Origin: Bacteroidales bacterium
GTDB lineage: Bacteria > Bacteroidota > Bacteroidia > Bacteroidales > Tenuifilaceae
NCBI GenBank assembly: GCA_020636845.1
Contig: JACJXD010000008.1
Location: 1 to 64,000 of the forward strand
Direction of reading: 5' to 3'
DNA length: 64,000 bases
Made by a program: the position numbers and the translations under genes. The notes below the pieces were generated by a model. The model saw nothing but the letters and a program-made list of their open reading frames with translations. It made no database searches and was not told the DNA's origin. Shown here piece after piece: positions 7,565 through 16,357 of this stretch (position 1 is its first letter; every line of letters starts with the position of its first letter).

Positions 7565-10500
7565 TTGAGTATCATACGAAAATACGGCAATGTCAGACGT
7601 TTTATAGGCAGCATAATTGTTGCTGTTTCTGTTTTGTTCAATGTTGATGTTTGTGCTCAGCCGTATGGCTTATCTACCCCGGTTTCGTTTAAAAACATAG
7701 GCGTTGAGGATGGTTTAACATCGTCCGAGGTAAATGCTTTGTTTCAGGATAAAAAAGGATTTATTTGGATTGGAACGGAGGATGGTCTATATCGGTACGA
7801 TGGATATGAAATGATTGCTTTTAAAACGATTCCGAATGATAGCACATCCATTTCATCGAACGAAATAACCTGTATTATTTCCGATACCAAGGACAGGCTT
7901 TGGATTGGAACTACCAATGGGTTAAACTTGTACAATTCGGAAAACGAAAAGTTTACCCGTTTTGTGCATCAAGTTAGTCAACCCAATTCAATACGAAACA
8001 GCCATGTTTTAAAGTTATACCCGGCAAAAAACGGATGTGTTTGGGTTGAAACGTTGGGTGGAAATCTAACGTTTTTCGATGAGAAAGGGGTAAGTACAAA
8101 GCATTTTAAACATCAGCCTTCCAGTCAGCCGTATTATCGTTATCATGCCCTGTATCAGGATTCCGACACTTCCATTTGGTTTGGCGGAAGAGGATTGGGT
8201 TTACACAGAATTAATCCGCAGAATGGTGTGATTACGCCGTATAGCGCCAATCCGGGAAGAAGTGATAGAAAGCGCGACGACGATATTTCGTTAATATTTA
8301 ATCATCCTAGATTAGGCTGGTATGTTGCCGGTCTCGATGGCTTATATAAGTTTTTTCCAAAGGATAGTTCGTTTGTAAAAATTTTTGGAACTACCACGTA
8401 CTCAGTTGTTGCGGATAAAAAGGATAATCTTTGGGTGGGAACAGGGTATGGTCTGGCATTGCTTCCTGCGGGAAATGGTAATCCTATTTTTTTTCGTAAC
8501 GATCCCGATAATCCAAACTCGTTGGCAAATAATAGCGTGAAGGCGTTGTTGGTTGATAGGAATGGTAATATTTGGGCAGGAACGAAACAGGGTGTGTCTT
8601 TTTTCAATGTGAATGGAACAAGATTTAGAAGTATTCAAAGGGTACAAGGCAGTGGTAGCCTTTTATCGTCGAATAAAGTAACGGCATTAATGGAAGATGG
8701 TAAGGGAAATGTTTGGATTGGCACTGCCGATGCTGGTATAAATGTTTGGAATTCGAAAAATCAACTTATAAGCAGGTTTAACACCGACAAGGGGAACCTT
8801 ACGTCGGATAAGGTTTCGTGCATATACGAGGATAGCAAATCTGACATTTGGGTTGGATTATGGGCTGGTATAGGATTTAATCGGATAGAAAAATCTAACG
8901 GACGAATTAGCCATTACGCATATCAGGAAAACTCCAGGAAGATTGATTGGTATAACTCTTTTTACGAAGATGTTAACGGCGATTTTTGGATTGGCATGTG
9001 GGGTGGTCAGGGGTTGTATAAGTTCGATAGAAAGACAGAGAAATTTCTGGATGATGTTTACATAAACATTGATATTCCTTACAATGAGGAGATGACCGAA
9101 ATAGTTGAACAGGATGATTACTTGTATTTTGTTCCGGTAAACCATCGAAGGCTGTATAGGTATAATAAGGATAATGGCAAGTTTTATAATCTGGCACATT
9201 CTTTAACAGGTGACTCAAAGTTTAAATTTCCGCCAACAAGGTTTTTCAATCCTAAGGTTTTAAATAATCAGGAGTTGGTTGTTGCTTCGGATATTGGGGT
9301 TCATTTGTTAAGCAAAAATGGAGTTGAACAAAAGTCAAGGTTAATTAATAATGTACAGGCATTAACCGTATCGGGCGATAGTTCAAAAATATATGTGCTT
9401 ACCGGAAGTTCCCTGCAGGTTTTAAGTAATTTGCTGAAAGAAGTTTCAAGTTGTTTCTTAAAAACAACGTTCGGGGCTATAGTTGGTTTGTTTGTTGATA
9501 ACGAAGACAATGTTTATGTCCTGTCGAATAACGTGCTGTGGTTCGTTGATAAAAATGGAAATGCTAAAGCGGTGCTGAAAGGCGATTGGGGACGAGTTGG
9601 CGCGTTTAGCCATGATGGGAAAATATACGGCTTCGACAGAACGAGAATTTATCGGTTGCATAATGAAACGTTAGAGCAAGAGTATTCATTTTTTAATGGT
9701 TTTGATAGTGCTAATTTTAATATTGAAAAGGTAATTCCCAAGGACTGTAATTCTGCTATTTGCTTTACTAATGCCGGAACTTATCAAGTGTATTTCAACA
9801 ATGGGAAAGCAATAAGTGTTAATTTTGGTGGATTTAAGGAGTTTTCGCAGGGTGAGGTTAGCGCAGCCCTCTATACCAAAAGGAACTCGCTTGTTTTATC
9901 GCTTAACAAAAATATTTTCGAGTTCGATATTTCAACAGGAAATTATGCTAAGTTGAACGATTTTAATGGCAAAGCGTTAAGTTCCCATTTAATAACCAAA
10001 ATTGTTGGTGAGAAGAATGGAACGCTTTGGGTAGGTTCGAGCGACGAAGGGTTAAATCGACTTTCGCCGAATAGAGATACAATTATTCATTTTAAAGTAG
10101 ATACCGAAAATAATGCTATAGCAGGGAATGATGTTTCGGCGTTGGTTTTCGATCGCGATAGCAATTTGTGGATAGGAACTAATAAAGGAATATCCATATA
10201 CAATCATCGTTCGGGAAAGGTTAGTCCGCTTGTCGTTGAGGTTGCAAGTCAAAAAGTTAAATCGATTGTACAGGATGTTTATGGCTTTATGTGGGTAGAA
10301 ACCGACAATGGGCTTATACGCTTTTCTCCAGCCGATAACACTTATTCGGTTTATAACGAAGCCGACGGTTTAATTTCTACATCTTTTAGCAATGCGGCAA
10401 TTTCGCGTAGCGATAGTACGCTAATTTTGGGAACTAATAACGGCATTGTGCTCATAAATCCTGCCGATTTTTTTGCGGAGGAGAAGGATATGCCTGTTTA

Positions 10501-11593
10501 CATTACTTCGTTTAGCGTAATGGGAAAGCGGGTAAAATCGTTGTTTGAGCCAAACGAGGAAGTAAAACTGAATTACGATGATTCGTATTTTAGCATTGGC
10601 GTTTCAACGTTGAACTTTACATTTCCCTTGCGGAAAAAGTTTTTTTACAGGTTAGAAGGATTGGATAATAGTTGGCGGGAATTTGAGGGAAATAGGGTTT
10701 TCTTCTCGAAATTGAAAGCCGGGCGCTATAAATTTTACGTTTGCAGTGAGCCAAATGTTAACGTGGAAAATTTGCTTACCATTAAGGTTAACCCTCCGTT
10801 TTGGCAAAGTTGGTGGTTTAGGCTAACCATTGCTTTAATTATTATGGGAGTTGTTGTTGGATATTTAGTGGCGTACATTAACAGGCTTAAAATAAAGCAG
10901 CGGTCTTCGGAATTCGAGCAAAAGTTGTTGCTATCGCAAATGAATCCTCACTTCATTTACAACAGCTTATCGGCAATTCAAAATTACATGTTTGCAAACA
11001 GGCCCATAGAAGCAGGAAATTACCTGTCCGATTTTTCAAGGTTAATGAGGTTGATACTGGAAAATAGTCGTTCCAAGGAAATTTTGTTAAGCAAGGAGTT
11101 ACAGTCCTTACGGTTCTATTTAGAGTTGCAAAAATTACGCTTTTCGGAGAAGTTCGACTATGAAATTGTTGTGCCGGAGGATATAAACGGAAACATTATA
11201 TATATCGCTCCAATGCTTATTCAGCCTTTTGTCGAAAATAGTATTGAGCATGGGATTCAGTATAAGGAGGGAAAAGGTTTTATTAGTTTGACATTAAGAT
11301 TGGAGGGCGGTTTCGCCGTATTTGAGATTGTTGACGATGGAGTAGGAATAGAAAAATCGAAGGAGATAAATAGTGCAAAAAGTGAATTGCGACATTCCCA
11401 ATCGACGCAAATTACACAGGAGCGAATAGAGTTGCTGTCGAAGCGAAAGCAGGGAAAAACTTCGATAGAGATAATCGACAGACAAGTAACCGAAGGCGTT
11501 TCGGGAACGAGGGTAATTGTTAAAATTCCGTATAGAGTAGAAGCGGAGAGTAAACTGACCAGACAAAGAAGTAATAAACATTCTAAACTCTAA
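7565..11593 (+). CDS. Beta-propeller sensor histidine kinase (Reg_prop / Y_Y_Y / LytS-type kinase)
   Basis: A 1342-aa membrane sensor. A signal peptide ends near CAQP (about residue 32). Two seven-bladed Reg_prop propellers follow, shown by repeated blades such as GFIWIGTEDGLYRYDG, then a Y_Y_Y domain near 1000-1060 (KKFFYRLEGLDNSW) and one membrane helix near 1075-1098. The C-terminal kinase is the LytS/YehU type: NPHFIYNSLSAIQ with His1129 as likely phospho-acceptor, and an ATPase domain with PFVENSIEHG. It differs from hybrid HTCS regulators in having no fused receiver or AraC domain; the partner regulator starts 5 nt downstream. The start must be the TTG at 7565 or another non-ATG codon: an in-frame TAA lies at 7526-7528 and no ATG comes before the signal peptide. 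Such sensors often detect glycans, but the ligand is unknown. Confidence 0.9.
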   Translation: MSIIRKYGNVRRFIGSIIVAVSVLFNVDVCAQPYGLSTPVSFKNIGVEDGLTSSEVNALFQDKKGFIWIGTEDGLYRYDGYEMIAFKTIPNDSTSISSNEITCIISDTKDRLWIGTTNGLNLYNSENEKFTRFVHQVSQPNSIRNSHVLKLYPAKNGCVWVETLGGNLTFFDEKGVSTKHFKHQPSSQPYYRYHALYQDSDTSIWFGGRGLGLHRINPQNGVITPYSANPGRSDRKRDDDISLIFNHPRLGWYVAGLDGLYKFFPKDSSFVKIFGTTTYSVVADKKDNLWVGTGYGLALLPAGNGNPIFFRNDPDNPNSLANNSVKALLVDRNGNIWAGTKQGVSFFNVNGTRFRSIQRVQGSGSLLSSNKVTALMEDGKGNVWIGTADAGINVWNSKNQLISRFNTDKGNLTSDKVSCIYEDSKSDIWVGLWAGIGFNRIEKSNGRISHYAYQENSRKIDWYNSFYEDVNGDFWIGMWGGQGLYKFDRKTEKFLDDVYINIDIPYNEEMTEIVEQDDYLYFVPVNHRRLYRYNKDNGKFYNLAHSLTGDSKFKFPPTRFFNPKVLNNQELVVASDIGVHLLSKNGVEQKSRLINNVQALTVSGDSSKIYVLTGSSLQVLSNLLKEVSSCFLKTTFGAIVGLFVDNEDNVYVLSNNVLWFVDKNGNAKAVLKGDWGRVGAFSHDGKIYGFDRTRIYRLHNETLEQEYSFFNGFDSANFNIEKVIPKDCNSAICFTNAGTYQVYFNNGKAISVNFGGFKEFSQGEVSAALYTKRNSLVLSLNKNIFEFDISTGNYAKLNDFNGKALSSHLITKIVGEKNGTLWVGSSDEGLNRLSPNRDTIIHFKVDTENNAIAGNDVSALVFDRDSNLWIGTNKGISIYNHRSGKVSPLVVEVASQKVKSIVQDVYGFMWVETDNGLIRFSPADNTYSVYNEADGLISTSFSNAAISRSDSTLILGTNNGIVLINPADFFAEEKDMPVYITSFSVMGKRVKSLFEPNEEVKLNYDDSYFSIGVSTLNFTFPLRKKFFYRLEGLDNSWREFEGNRVFFSKLKAGRYKFYVCSEPNVNVENLLTIKVNPPFWQSWWFRLTIALIIMGVVVGYLVAYINRLKIKQRSSEFEQKLLLSQMNPHFIYNSLSAIQNYMFANRPIEAGNYLSDFSRLMRLILENSRSKEILLSKELQSLRFYLELQKLRFSEKFDYEIVVPEDINGNIIYIAPMLIQPFVENSIEHGIQYKEGKGFISLTLRLEGGFAVFEIVDDGVGIEKSKEINSAKSELRHSQSTQITQERIELLSKRKQGKTSIEIIDRQVTEGVSGTRVIVKIPYRVEAESKLTRQRSNKHSKL

Positions 11594-11598
11594 TATTC

Positions 11599-12351
11599 AT
11601 GATAAAGGCAATTGTTGTTGACGATGAAATTATGTCGCGTCAGGCGCTGGTAAACATTATAACGCACGAGCATTCCGATATTTCAATTTTGTCGCAGGCG
11701 GGCAGCGTTAACGATGCTTACGATAAAATTATTCAGCAATCTCCCGATGTGGTATTTTTGGATATTAAAATGTCCGATGGCAGCGGTTTCGATTTGCTTC
11801 GTAAGTTTGATAGAATATCATTTAAGGTGATTTTTGTAACTGCTTTCGACAGTTACACCTTGGAGGCAATTCGCTTTAGCGCTTTCGATTACATTCTGAA
11901 ACCGATAAATACCGTGGAATTATCAGCGGCTATCGATCGATTGCGCGAGTGCCTTAATCAGCCCGACGATTTATCGGTGAAGTTACAAACCTTCTTTGCT
12001 AATCTCGACGAGCGGGAAAAGGATAAAAAGAAAATCGTTTTAAAAACGGCTACGAGCATTCACCTTGTTCCTATCGGAACAATTATTCGTTGCGAGGCCA
12101 ACGAAAACTACACAATGTTTTACTTTACCAATCAGCCAAAGTTATTAATATCGAAGCCGCTTAAGTATTTCGAAGAAATTCTTGAACAGTACGGTTTTTT
12201 AAGGGTTCATCAATCGCATTTAGTAAACTTAAGCCATTTGGTTCGAATCGATAAAATTGATGGAGGAACTGTGGTGCTAACCGACAATGTCTCGGTTCCA
12301 ATATCGGTTCGTAAACGCGAACAGGTTTTTAAAATGCTAGAGGGAATGTAA
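11599..12351 (+). CDS. LytTR-family response regulator
   Basis: Cognate regulator of the upstream kinase, by adjacency and class match (LytS-like kinases pair with LytTR regulators). The 250-aa protein has an N-terminal receiver with acidic pocket DD8-9, phospho-acceptor Asp55 (VVFLDIKMSDG) and conserved Lys101 (ILKPI). The C-terminal LytTR DNA-binding domain occupies about 145-248, with FLRVHQSHLVNL. It is translationally close to the kinase (5-nt gap), so the two are surely co-transcribed. Likely targets are itself or the surface-protein genes downstream, which is inference. Confidence 0.93.
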   Translation: MIKAIVVDDEIMSRQALVNIITHEHSDISILSQAGSVNDAYDKIIQQSPDVVFLDIKMSDGSGFDLLRKFDRISFKVIFVTAFDSYTLEAIRFSAFDYILKPINTVELSAAIDRLRECLNQPDDLSVKLQTFFANLDEREKDKKKIVLKTATSIHLVPIGTIIRCEANENYTMFYFTNQPKLLISKPLKYFEEILEQYGFLRVHQSHLVNLSHLVRIDKIDGGTVVLTDNVSVPISVRKREQVFKMLEGM

Positions 12352-12431
12352 TCAAGGTACAATTCCATCAAACTATTTCTTAACGAATAATAATTCAGTT
12401 GTAACGAATAATAGTTGCATGTTTTATAGGC

Positions 12432-12956
12432 ATGTTGTGCAGGGTACATTTGTTCAAAACCTGTGCTATGCCAGTTGCTATTATTACTGTACATACCATT
12501 GCTTCTAAAAACGAGATTTATGTTCCCGTAGATGCGGTTATGGCCTTTAATTGCGAAGTCCTTTCCGATAAAATTCCATCGTTTTTATATCTCGATGAAA
12601 GACCTACCTGCTTAGTTTCGGATGTGGATAGCGTTGAACTTTCGAAGGGAATCCGATTTCAGTATGTCAGGGTTGATGAAATTGTTAGGCTGGAGTCTCA
12701 AGCCGATAGCACAATAATTTACCTAAGGGATAAAAGCCATTTGGTAACAAAACTTGCTTTAAAGTTTTTTTTGATGAAGTTGAAAGAGGTGAGTTTTTAC
12801 ATGGTTCATCAGGATCATCTGGTAAATATGTCTTTTATAGAGAGGTTAACCCATTCTTCGGCTTACTTAACGTTGTCGAATTTCGAGTCAATCCCGGTTT
12901 CCCCTGAGCAAGAAAATGAGTTGAAAAATTACTTCGATAGCCATTGGATTATCTGA
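12432..12956 (+). CDS. Free-standing LytTR-domain protein
   Basis: The C-terminal 100 residues form a second LytTR DNA-binding domain (YVRVDEIVRLES; MVHQDHLVNMSFIE). The first 70 residues are not a receiver: there is no Asp pocket or Lys, so it cannot take a phosphoryl group in the usual way. The start may be ATG 12432 or the internal ATG at 12468 (MPVAIITVH). It follows the LytTR regulator by 80 nt in the same direction and may be in the same transcript. It could compete for, or cooperate at, the same DNA repeats. The domain call is solid; the role is inferred. Confidence 0.8.
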   Translation: MLCRVHLFKTCAMPVAIITVHTIASKNEIYVPVDAVMAFNCEVLSDKIPSFLYLDERPTCLVSDVDSVELSKGIRFQYVRVDEIVRLESQADSTIIYLRDKSHLVTKLALKFFLMKLKEVSFYMVHQDHLVNMSFIERLTHSSAYLTLSNFESIPVSPEQENELKNYFDSHWII

Positions 12957-12996
12957 TTGTATATAATAAAACCAAACTAAATATGGAGGAATAGTT

Positions 12997-13671
12997 ATGA
13001 AACAGTTTCTTTTTACCTTAGGTATAATTTTTTGTATAAGCGTTACTTCGAATGCTCAACTTTTTCCGAAAGTTAAAAAGCCTTCATCTCCCGAAATGAG
13101 TATGTTAGTGCTACAGTTATCGCACGATAATGATGGGCAAATGGAGAATGTAATAAATACGAACTTTACGGGATGGGCTCCGGCTGTAAAAGGTCCGGAT
13201 GGTAATATAATACCTTTTCGTAAGTACGATGCGGCTGCCGATATTACCAATATTTACTATTCCGAAAACTTACCGGCAGGAGAATATACATTGATTGGCT
13301 TTTACCATGTTTATACGGATTACGGAAAGTTAAAGGAATACGAAGCCGAAATTGGACATCAGCACATTCCAAGTTACGAACCCTATGAAAATAAGCCTTA
13401 CCATGTTAAGCAGCTGTTCGAACTGGCTCAGCCCGTAAAAATACAGTTAATGCCAAATAAGGTTATGTGTCTTGGCAACTATGCCGTAAAATACAAGTGG
13501 GTTGGGGGTGCTGCCGGAACAACCGATGATCGCTGGAGAGTTGTGGAAGATGAAACATCCATAACAGTTGCAGAACCACAAAACAATACTGTATTGCGGT
13601 ACATAAAAACATGGGCTACTCCTGCTTGGAAAAAGTGGAATGCTAAAAATGATGCAACTCCTTTAGAATAA
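12997..13671 (+). CDS. Exported protein of unknown function
   Basis: 224 aa with a clear signal peptide (MKQFLFTLGIIFCISVTSNAQ). The mature part is soluble and beta-rich by eye, with many aromatic and Gly/Pro turns (PAGEYTLIGFYHVY), and I recognise no domain. It lacks the T9SS sorting tail. A strong Shine-Dalgarno, GGAGG, lies 8 nt before the ATG, which is unusual for this window and fixes the start. The gene sits 40 nt after the free-standing LytTR gene, so it may belong to that regulon. The PAGEYTLIGFYHVY region resembles small beta-sandwich carbohydrate-binding or carboxypeptidase-regulatory-like folds only vaguely. Confidence 0.75.
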   Translation: MKQFLFTLGIIFCISVTSNAQLFPKVKKPSSPEMSMLVLQLSHDNDGQMENVINTNFTGWAPAVKGPDGNIIPFRKYDAAADITNIYYSENLPAGEYTLIGFYHVYTDYGKLKEYEAEIGHQHIPSYEPYENKPYHVKQLFELAQPVKIQLMPNKVMCLGNYAVKYKWVGGAAGTTDDRWRVVEDETSITVAEPQNNTVLRYIKTWATPAWKKWNAKNDATPLE

Positions 13672-13823
13672 CATTAAAGCGAAGTTTTATGCCTAACTAA
13701 GTTGTCCTTGTTTTGTTTTGTTTGCTGCTGGGAATAATGAGCAGGAGTTTTATTGAAACGTTTTTAACTATGATTACTTAGTATAGACGATGATAAGTAT
13801 TTAGAACATTCAATTAAAGTGCA

Positions 13824-14309
13824 ATGCGATATAAACGATTAAAGTTAAGTGTTATATTTTTCTTAAGTTTTGTGGTAGGTATAAAGGCACAGGAGAGTAT
13901 TAATACCATAGGTAATAACGCTATGGGAAGCGGAGGCTTTATAAGTTTTTCTGTTGGACAAATTGTATATCAAACCTATGCTGATGAAAACAATTCCTTG
14001 GCAGAGGGAGTGCAACAACCATACGAAATTTCCGTGGTATCGGCAATCAAAAAGTTTGAAGAAACAAACTTTTCGATATTGGCTTATCCAAATCCTACTA
14101 CTGAATGTCTTACATTGCGTGTTAATGAATTTAAGATGTCAAACTTATCGTACCAACTATACGATATGAATGGGAAACTTTTGCGAAATGAAAAAATTAC
14201 AGAAAATCAAACAAGTATTGTTATGAGCAATTTTGTACCTGCTATTTATTTTGTGAAAGTTACTATGGGAAATAAGAAAGTGATAACATTTAAGATAATT
14301 AAAAATTAA
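13824..14309 (+). CDS. Small exported protein with T9SS type A sorting domain
   Basis: 161 aa: a signal peptide ending near KAQES, about 55 residues rich in Gly/Ser (SGGFISFSVGQIVYQTY), then a T9SS C-terminal sorting domain from about residue 85 (ILAYPNPTTECLTLRV ... GKLLRNEKI ... AIYFVKVTMGNKKVITFKIIKN). The sorting domain directs passage through the type IX machinery and anchoring on the outer membrane. The gene is 12 nt before the tail-fibre-like repeat protein. From general experience, short proteins of this kind often precede such repeat proteins in Bacteroidota, so they probably act together. Function unknown. Confidence 0.85.
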   Translation: MRYKRLKLSVIFFLSFVVGIKAQESINTIGNNAMGSGGFISFSVGQIVYQTYADENNSLAEGVQQPYEISVVSAIKKFEETNFSILAYPNPTTECLTLRVNEFKMSNLSYQLYDMNGKLLRNEKITENQTSIVMSNFVPAIYFVKVTMGNKKVITFKIIKN

Positions 14310-14321
14310 GGAAGAAAAGCA

Positions 14322-16124
14322 ATGAAAAGAGTATTCGTTTTTTTATTAATCACAATATTAGCGTTAAATATATTTGCTCAGTCTCCTGAAAGAATGAGTT
14401 ATCAAGCGGTAATTCGTAATAGTGATAATGAATTAATAGTCGAGCAAGCCATAGGCATGCGCATTAGTATTTTACAAGGTTCTTCAAACGGAAATGCTAT
14501 TTATGTCGAGACTCAAGTTCCTATTACTAATACAAATGGATTAATAAGTATTGAAATTGGAGCAGGAACGATTGATATTGGTGATTTTTCTACAATTAAT
14601 TGGGCAAATGGACCTTATTTTATTAAAACCGAAGTCGATCCAACAGGCGAAGTAAATTACACTATTGTCGGTATTTGTCAATTGTTAAGTGTGCCGTATG
14701 CTTTACATGCTAAAACAGCAGAGTCTGTTAGTGGCGTAATCAACGAGGAGGATCCGGTTTACACGGCCAGTCCAGCGGCCAATATTACCACGATGGACGT
14801 GGAGCATCTGGGGAACTTGAGCGGAACGAATACCGGAGATCAGGATATAGAGGGGATAGCCATCAACGCGCAGGCCATACAGGATACCGCCGTACAGATA
14901 CGGGCGTCCTTTCCTGACGTAAGCGGATTCTTGACAGAAGAAAGAGATCCTGTTTACGCTGCATCTGTAGCGAGGGGCATTACGTCAGGTGATACAGCGA
15001 GTTGGAATACCAAGTTGGATAGTTACACCGAAACGGATCCTGTCTTTACGGCATGGGATAAAACTACCGGAATTATGGTGAGCAAAAACCAAATAGTTGA
15101 TTTAGGCACGTATGTTGAAACCGAGGAGGATCCGGTTTACACGGCCAGTGTAGCAGCCAACATTACCACGGTGGACATGGAGCATCTGGGAAGTTTGAGC
15201 GGGACGAATACCGGAGATCAGGATATAGGGGGGATAGCCATCAACGCGCAGGCCATACAGGATACTGCCGCGCAGATACGGGCGTCCATTCCTGACGTAA
15301 ACGGATTCTTGACAAAAGAGGAGGACCCGGTTTACACGGCCAGTGCAGCAGCCAACATTACCGCAGCAGACGTGGAGCATCTGGGAAACTTGAGCGGGAC
15401 GAATACCGGGGATCAGGATATAGAGGGGATAGCCATCAACACGCAGGCCATACAGGATACTGCCGCGCAGATACGGGCGTCCATTCCCGACGTAAGCGGA
15501 TTCTTGACGGAAGAGAGCGATCCGGTTTACGCTGCATCTGTAGCGGGGAGTATTACGTCAGGCGATACGGCGAGTTGGAACGCCAAGTTGGATAGTTACA
15601 TCGAGACGGATCCCGTTTTCACGGTATCTGTTGCAAATAAAATTACGGCAGTTGATACAGTTAGATGGAATAACAAAGTTGATACTCTCATTGCCGGTAC
15701 GGGCATTAGCATAAATGGTGATACTATAAAAACAAGTAGTTATATTTATACAATAGGGCTAAATGAATCGTTGGGAGGATACGTATTTTATGTTACTCCT
15801 AATGGAAAACACGGATTGGTAGCTGAAACTCAAGATCAATCAGTTAAAACACATTATTGGCATGAAGTTCAAAGTATTATTGATGATCCAGCTAACCATA
15901 GTGTTGCGGGAAGAAATTTTATCGATTGGCGATTGCCTACAAAATATGAACTCAGCCTTATGATTTCACAAAAAGAGGATATTGGTTCATTTGTTAACTA
16001 TAAATATTGGACCTCGGATTTGGTTAATGGAGATTATGCATACTACGTTGCTTACGATGGTTCTACAGGTATTGTTTCACAGAACAGTAATTTATTCCTT
16101 TTCCGTACAGTTAGAAATTTTTAA
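14322..16124 (+). CDS. Tail-fibre-like repeat surface protein with C-terminal DUF1566/Lcl domain
   Basis: 600 aa with a signal peptide (to about residue 19). The N-terminal domain (about 20-140) begins SPERMSYQAVIRNSD. A repeat region (about 143-440) contains three 65-residue A units with the SGTNTGDQD motif typical of phage tail-fibre and Bacteroidota adhesin-like proteins, and two B units (SGDTASWN..LDSY..TDPVF). The C-terminal domain (about 480-600; WRLPTKYEL, YKYWTSD, RTVRNF) matches DUF1566/Lcl_C, which has a C-type-lectin-like fold in related proteins. It has no sorting tail of its own. The repeat tract is visibly GC-richer than its flanks. A cell-surface binding protein is the best guess. 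Confidence 0.8.
   Translation: MKRVFVFLLITILALNIFAQSPERMSYQAVIRNSDNELIVEQAIGMRISILQGSSNGNAIYVETQVPITNTNGLISIEIGAGTIDIGDFSTINWANGPYFIKTEVDPTGEVNYTIVGICQLLSVPYALHAKTAESVSGVINEEDPVYTASPAANITTMDVEHLGNLSGTNTGDQDIEGIAINAQAIQDTAVQIRASFPDVSGFLTEERDPVYAASVARGITSGDTASWNTKLDSYTETDPVFTAWDKTTGIMVSKNQIVDLGTYVETEEDPVYTASVAANITTVDMEHLGSLSGTNTGDQDIGGIAINAQAIQDTAAQIRASIPDVNGFLTKEEDPVYTASAAANITAADVEHLGNLSGTNTGDQDIEGIAINTQAIQDTAAQIRASIPDVSGFLTEESDPVYAASVAGSITSGDTASWNAKLDSYIETDPVFTVSVANKITAVDTVRWNNKVDTLIAGTGISINGDTIKTSSYIYTIGLNESLGGYVFYVTPNGKHGLVAETQDQSVKTHYWHEVQSIIDDPANHSVAGRNFIDWRLPTKYELSLMISQKEDIGSFVNYKYWTSDLVNGDYAYYVAYDGSTGIVSQNSNLFLFRTVRNF
14749..15640 (+). repeat. In-frame GC-rich direct repeats inside the surface protein
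   Basis: Near-identical A units start at 14749, 15124 and 15319; the last two are exactly 195 bp apart. B units start near 14940 and 15510, giving the order A-B-A-A-B. The unit is a multiple of three, so copy-number change keeps the frame. Base composition is much richer in G and C than the AT-rich flanking parts of the same gene. Confidence 0.85.
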
Positions 16125-16253
16125 TATTGTCCTTTTATATGAAGTTTAGCATGCAATTTTTTTGTATGGTAACCAGTTGAATGTGTGTGTGCTAATGAAA
16201 ATTGTGCTATTTTCAATTATTTGTGTTATTAGGTTGTTAGTTCTAAGTATTTT

Positions 16254-16301
16254 ATCAGTATAAGAAGGTTTCTATGGTAACATGGAAACTTTCTTACTGA
16301 T
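16254..16301. repeat. Long hairpin between the surface protein and the macro-domain gene
   Basis: ATCAG, TAAGAAG and GTTTC (16254-16272) pair with GAAAC, TTTCTTA and CTGAT (16285-16301): about 17 pairs with one G-T pair and a TA bulge. No T-run follows on either strand, so it is not a standard terminator. It might cap the 3' end of the upstream mRNA. Confidence 0.55.
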
Positions 16302-16303
16302 AG

Positions 16304-16334
16304 TTGTTCTTAATTGTAATTTTCTTTACTTTTC
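16304..16334 (+). promoter_or_regulatory. Probable promoter for the macro-domain gene
   Basis: TTG (16304-16306), 20-nt spacer, then TACTTTTC (16327-16334), one mismatch from TAnnTTTG. Transcription would start about 20 nt before the ATG. Confidence 0.4.
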
Positions 16335-16357
16335 AATTGTAATTAAACATACACAAA

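Noticed and set aside
15102..15380. Minus-strand ORF across the repeat tract
   Set aside because: It exists only because the repeat coding sequence has few stops on the opposite strand, and has no promoter or homology.
14749..15640. CRISPR array or retroelement variable repeat
   Set aside because: The repeats are long, in frame and translated, with no spacer-like unique segments; no reverse transcriptase or cas gene is present.
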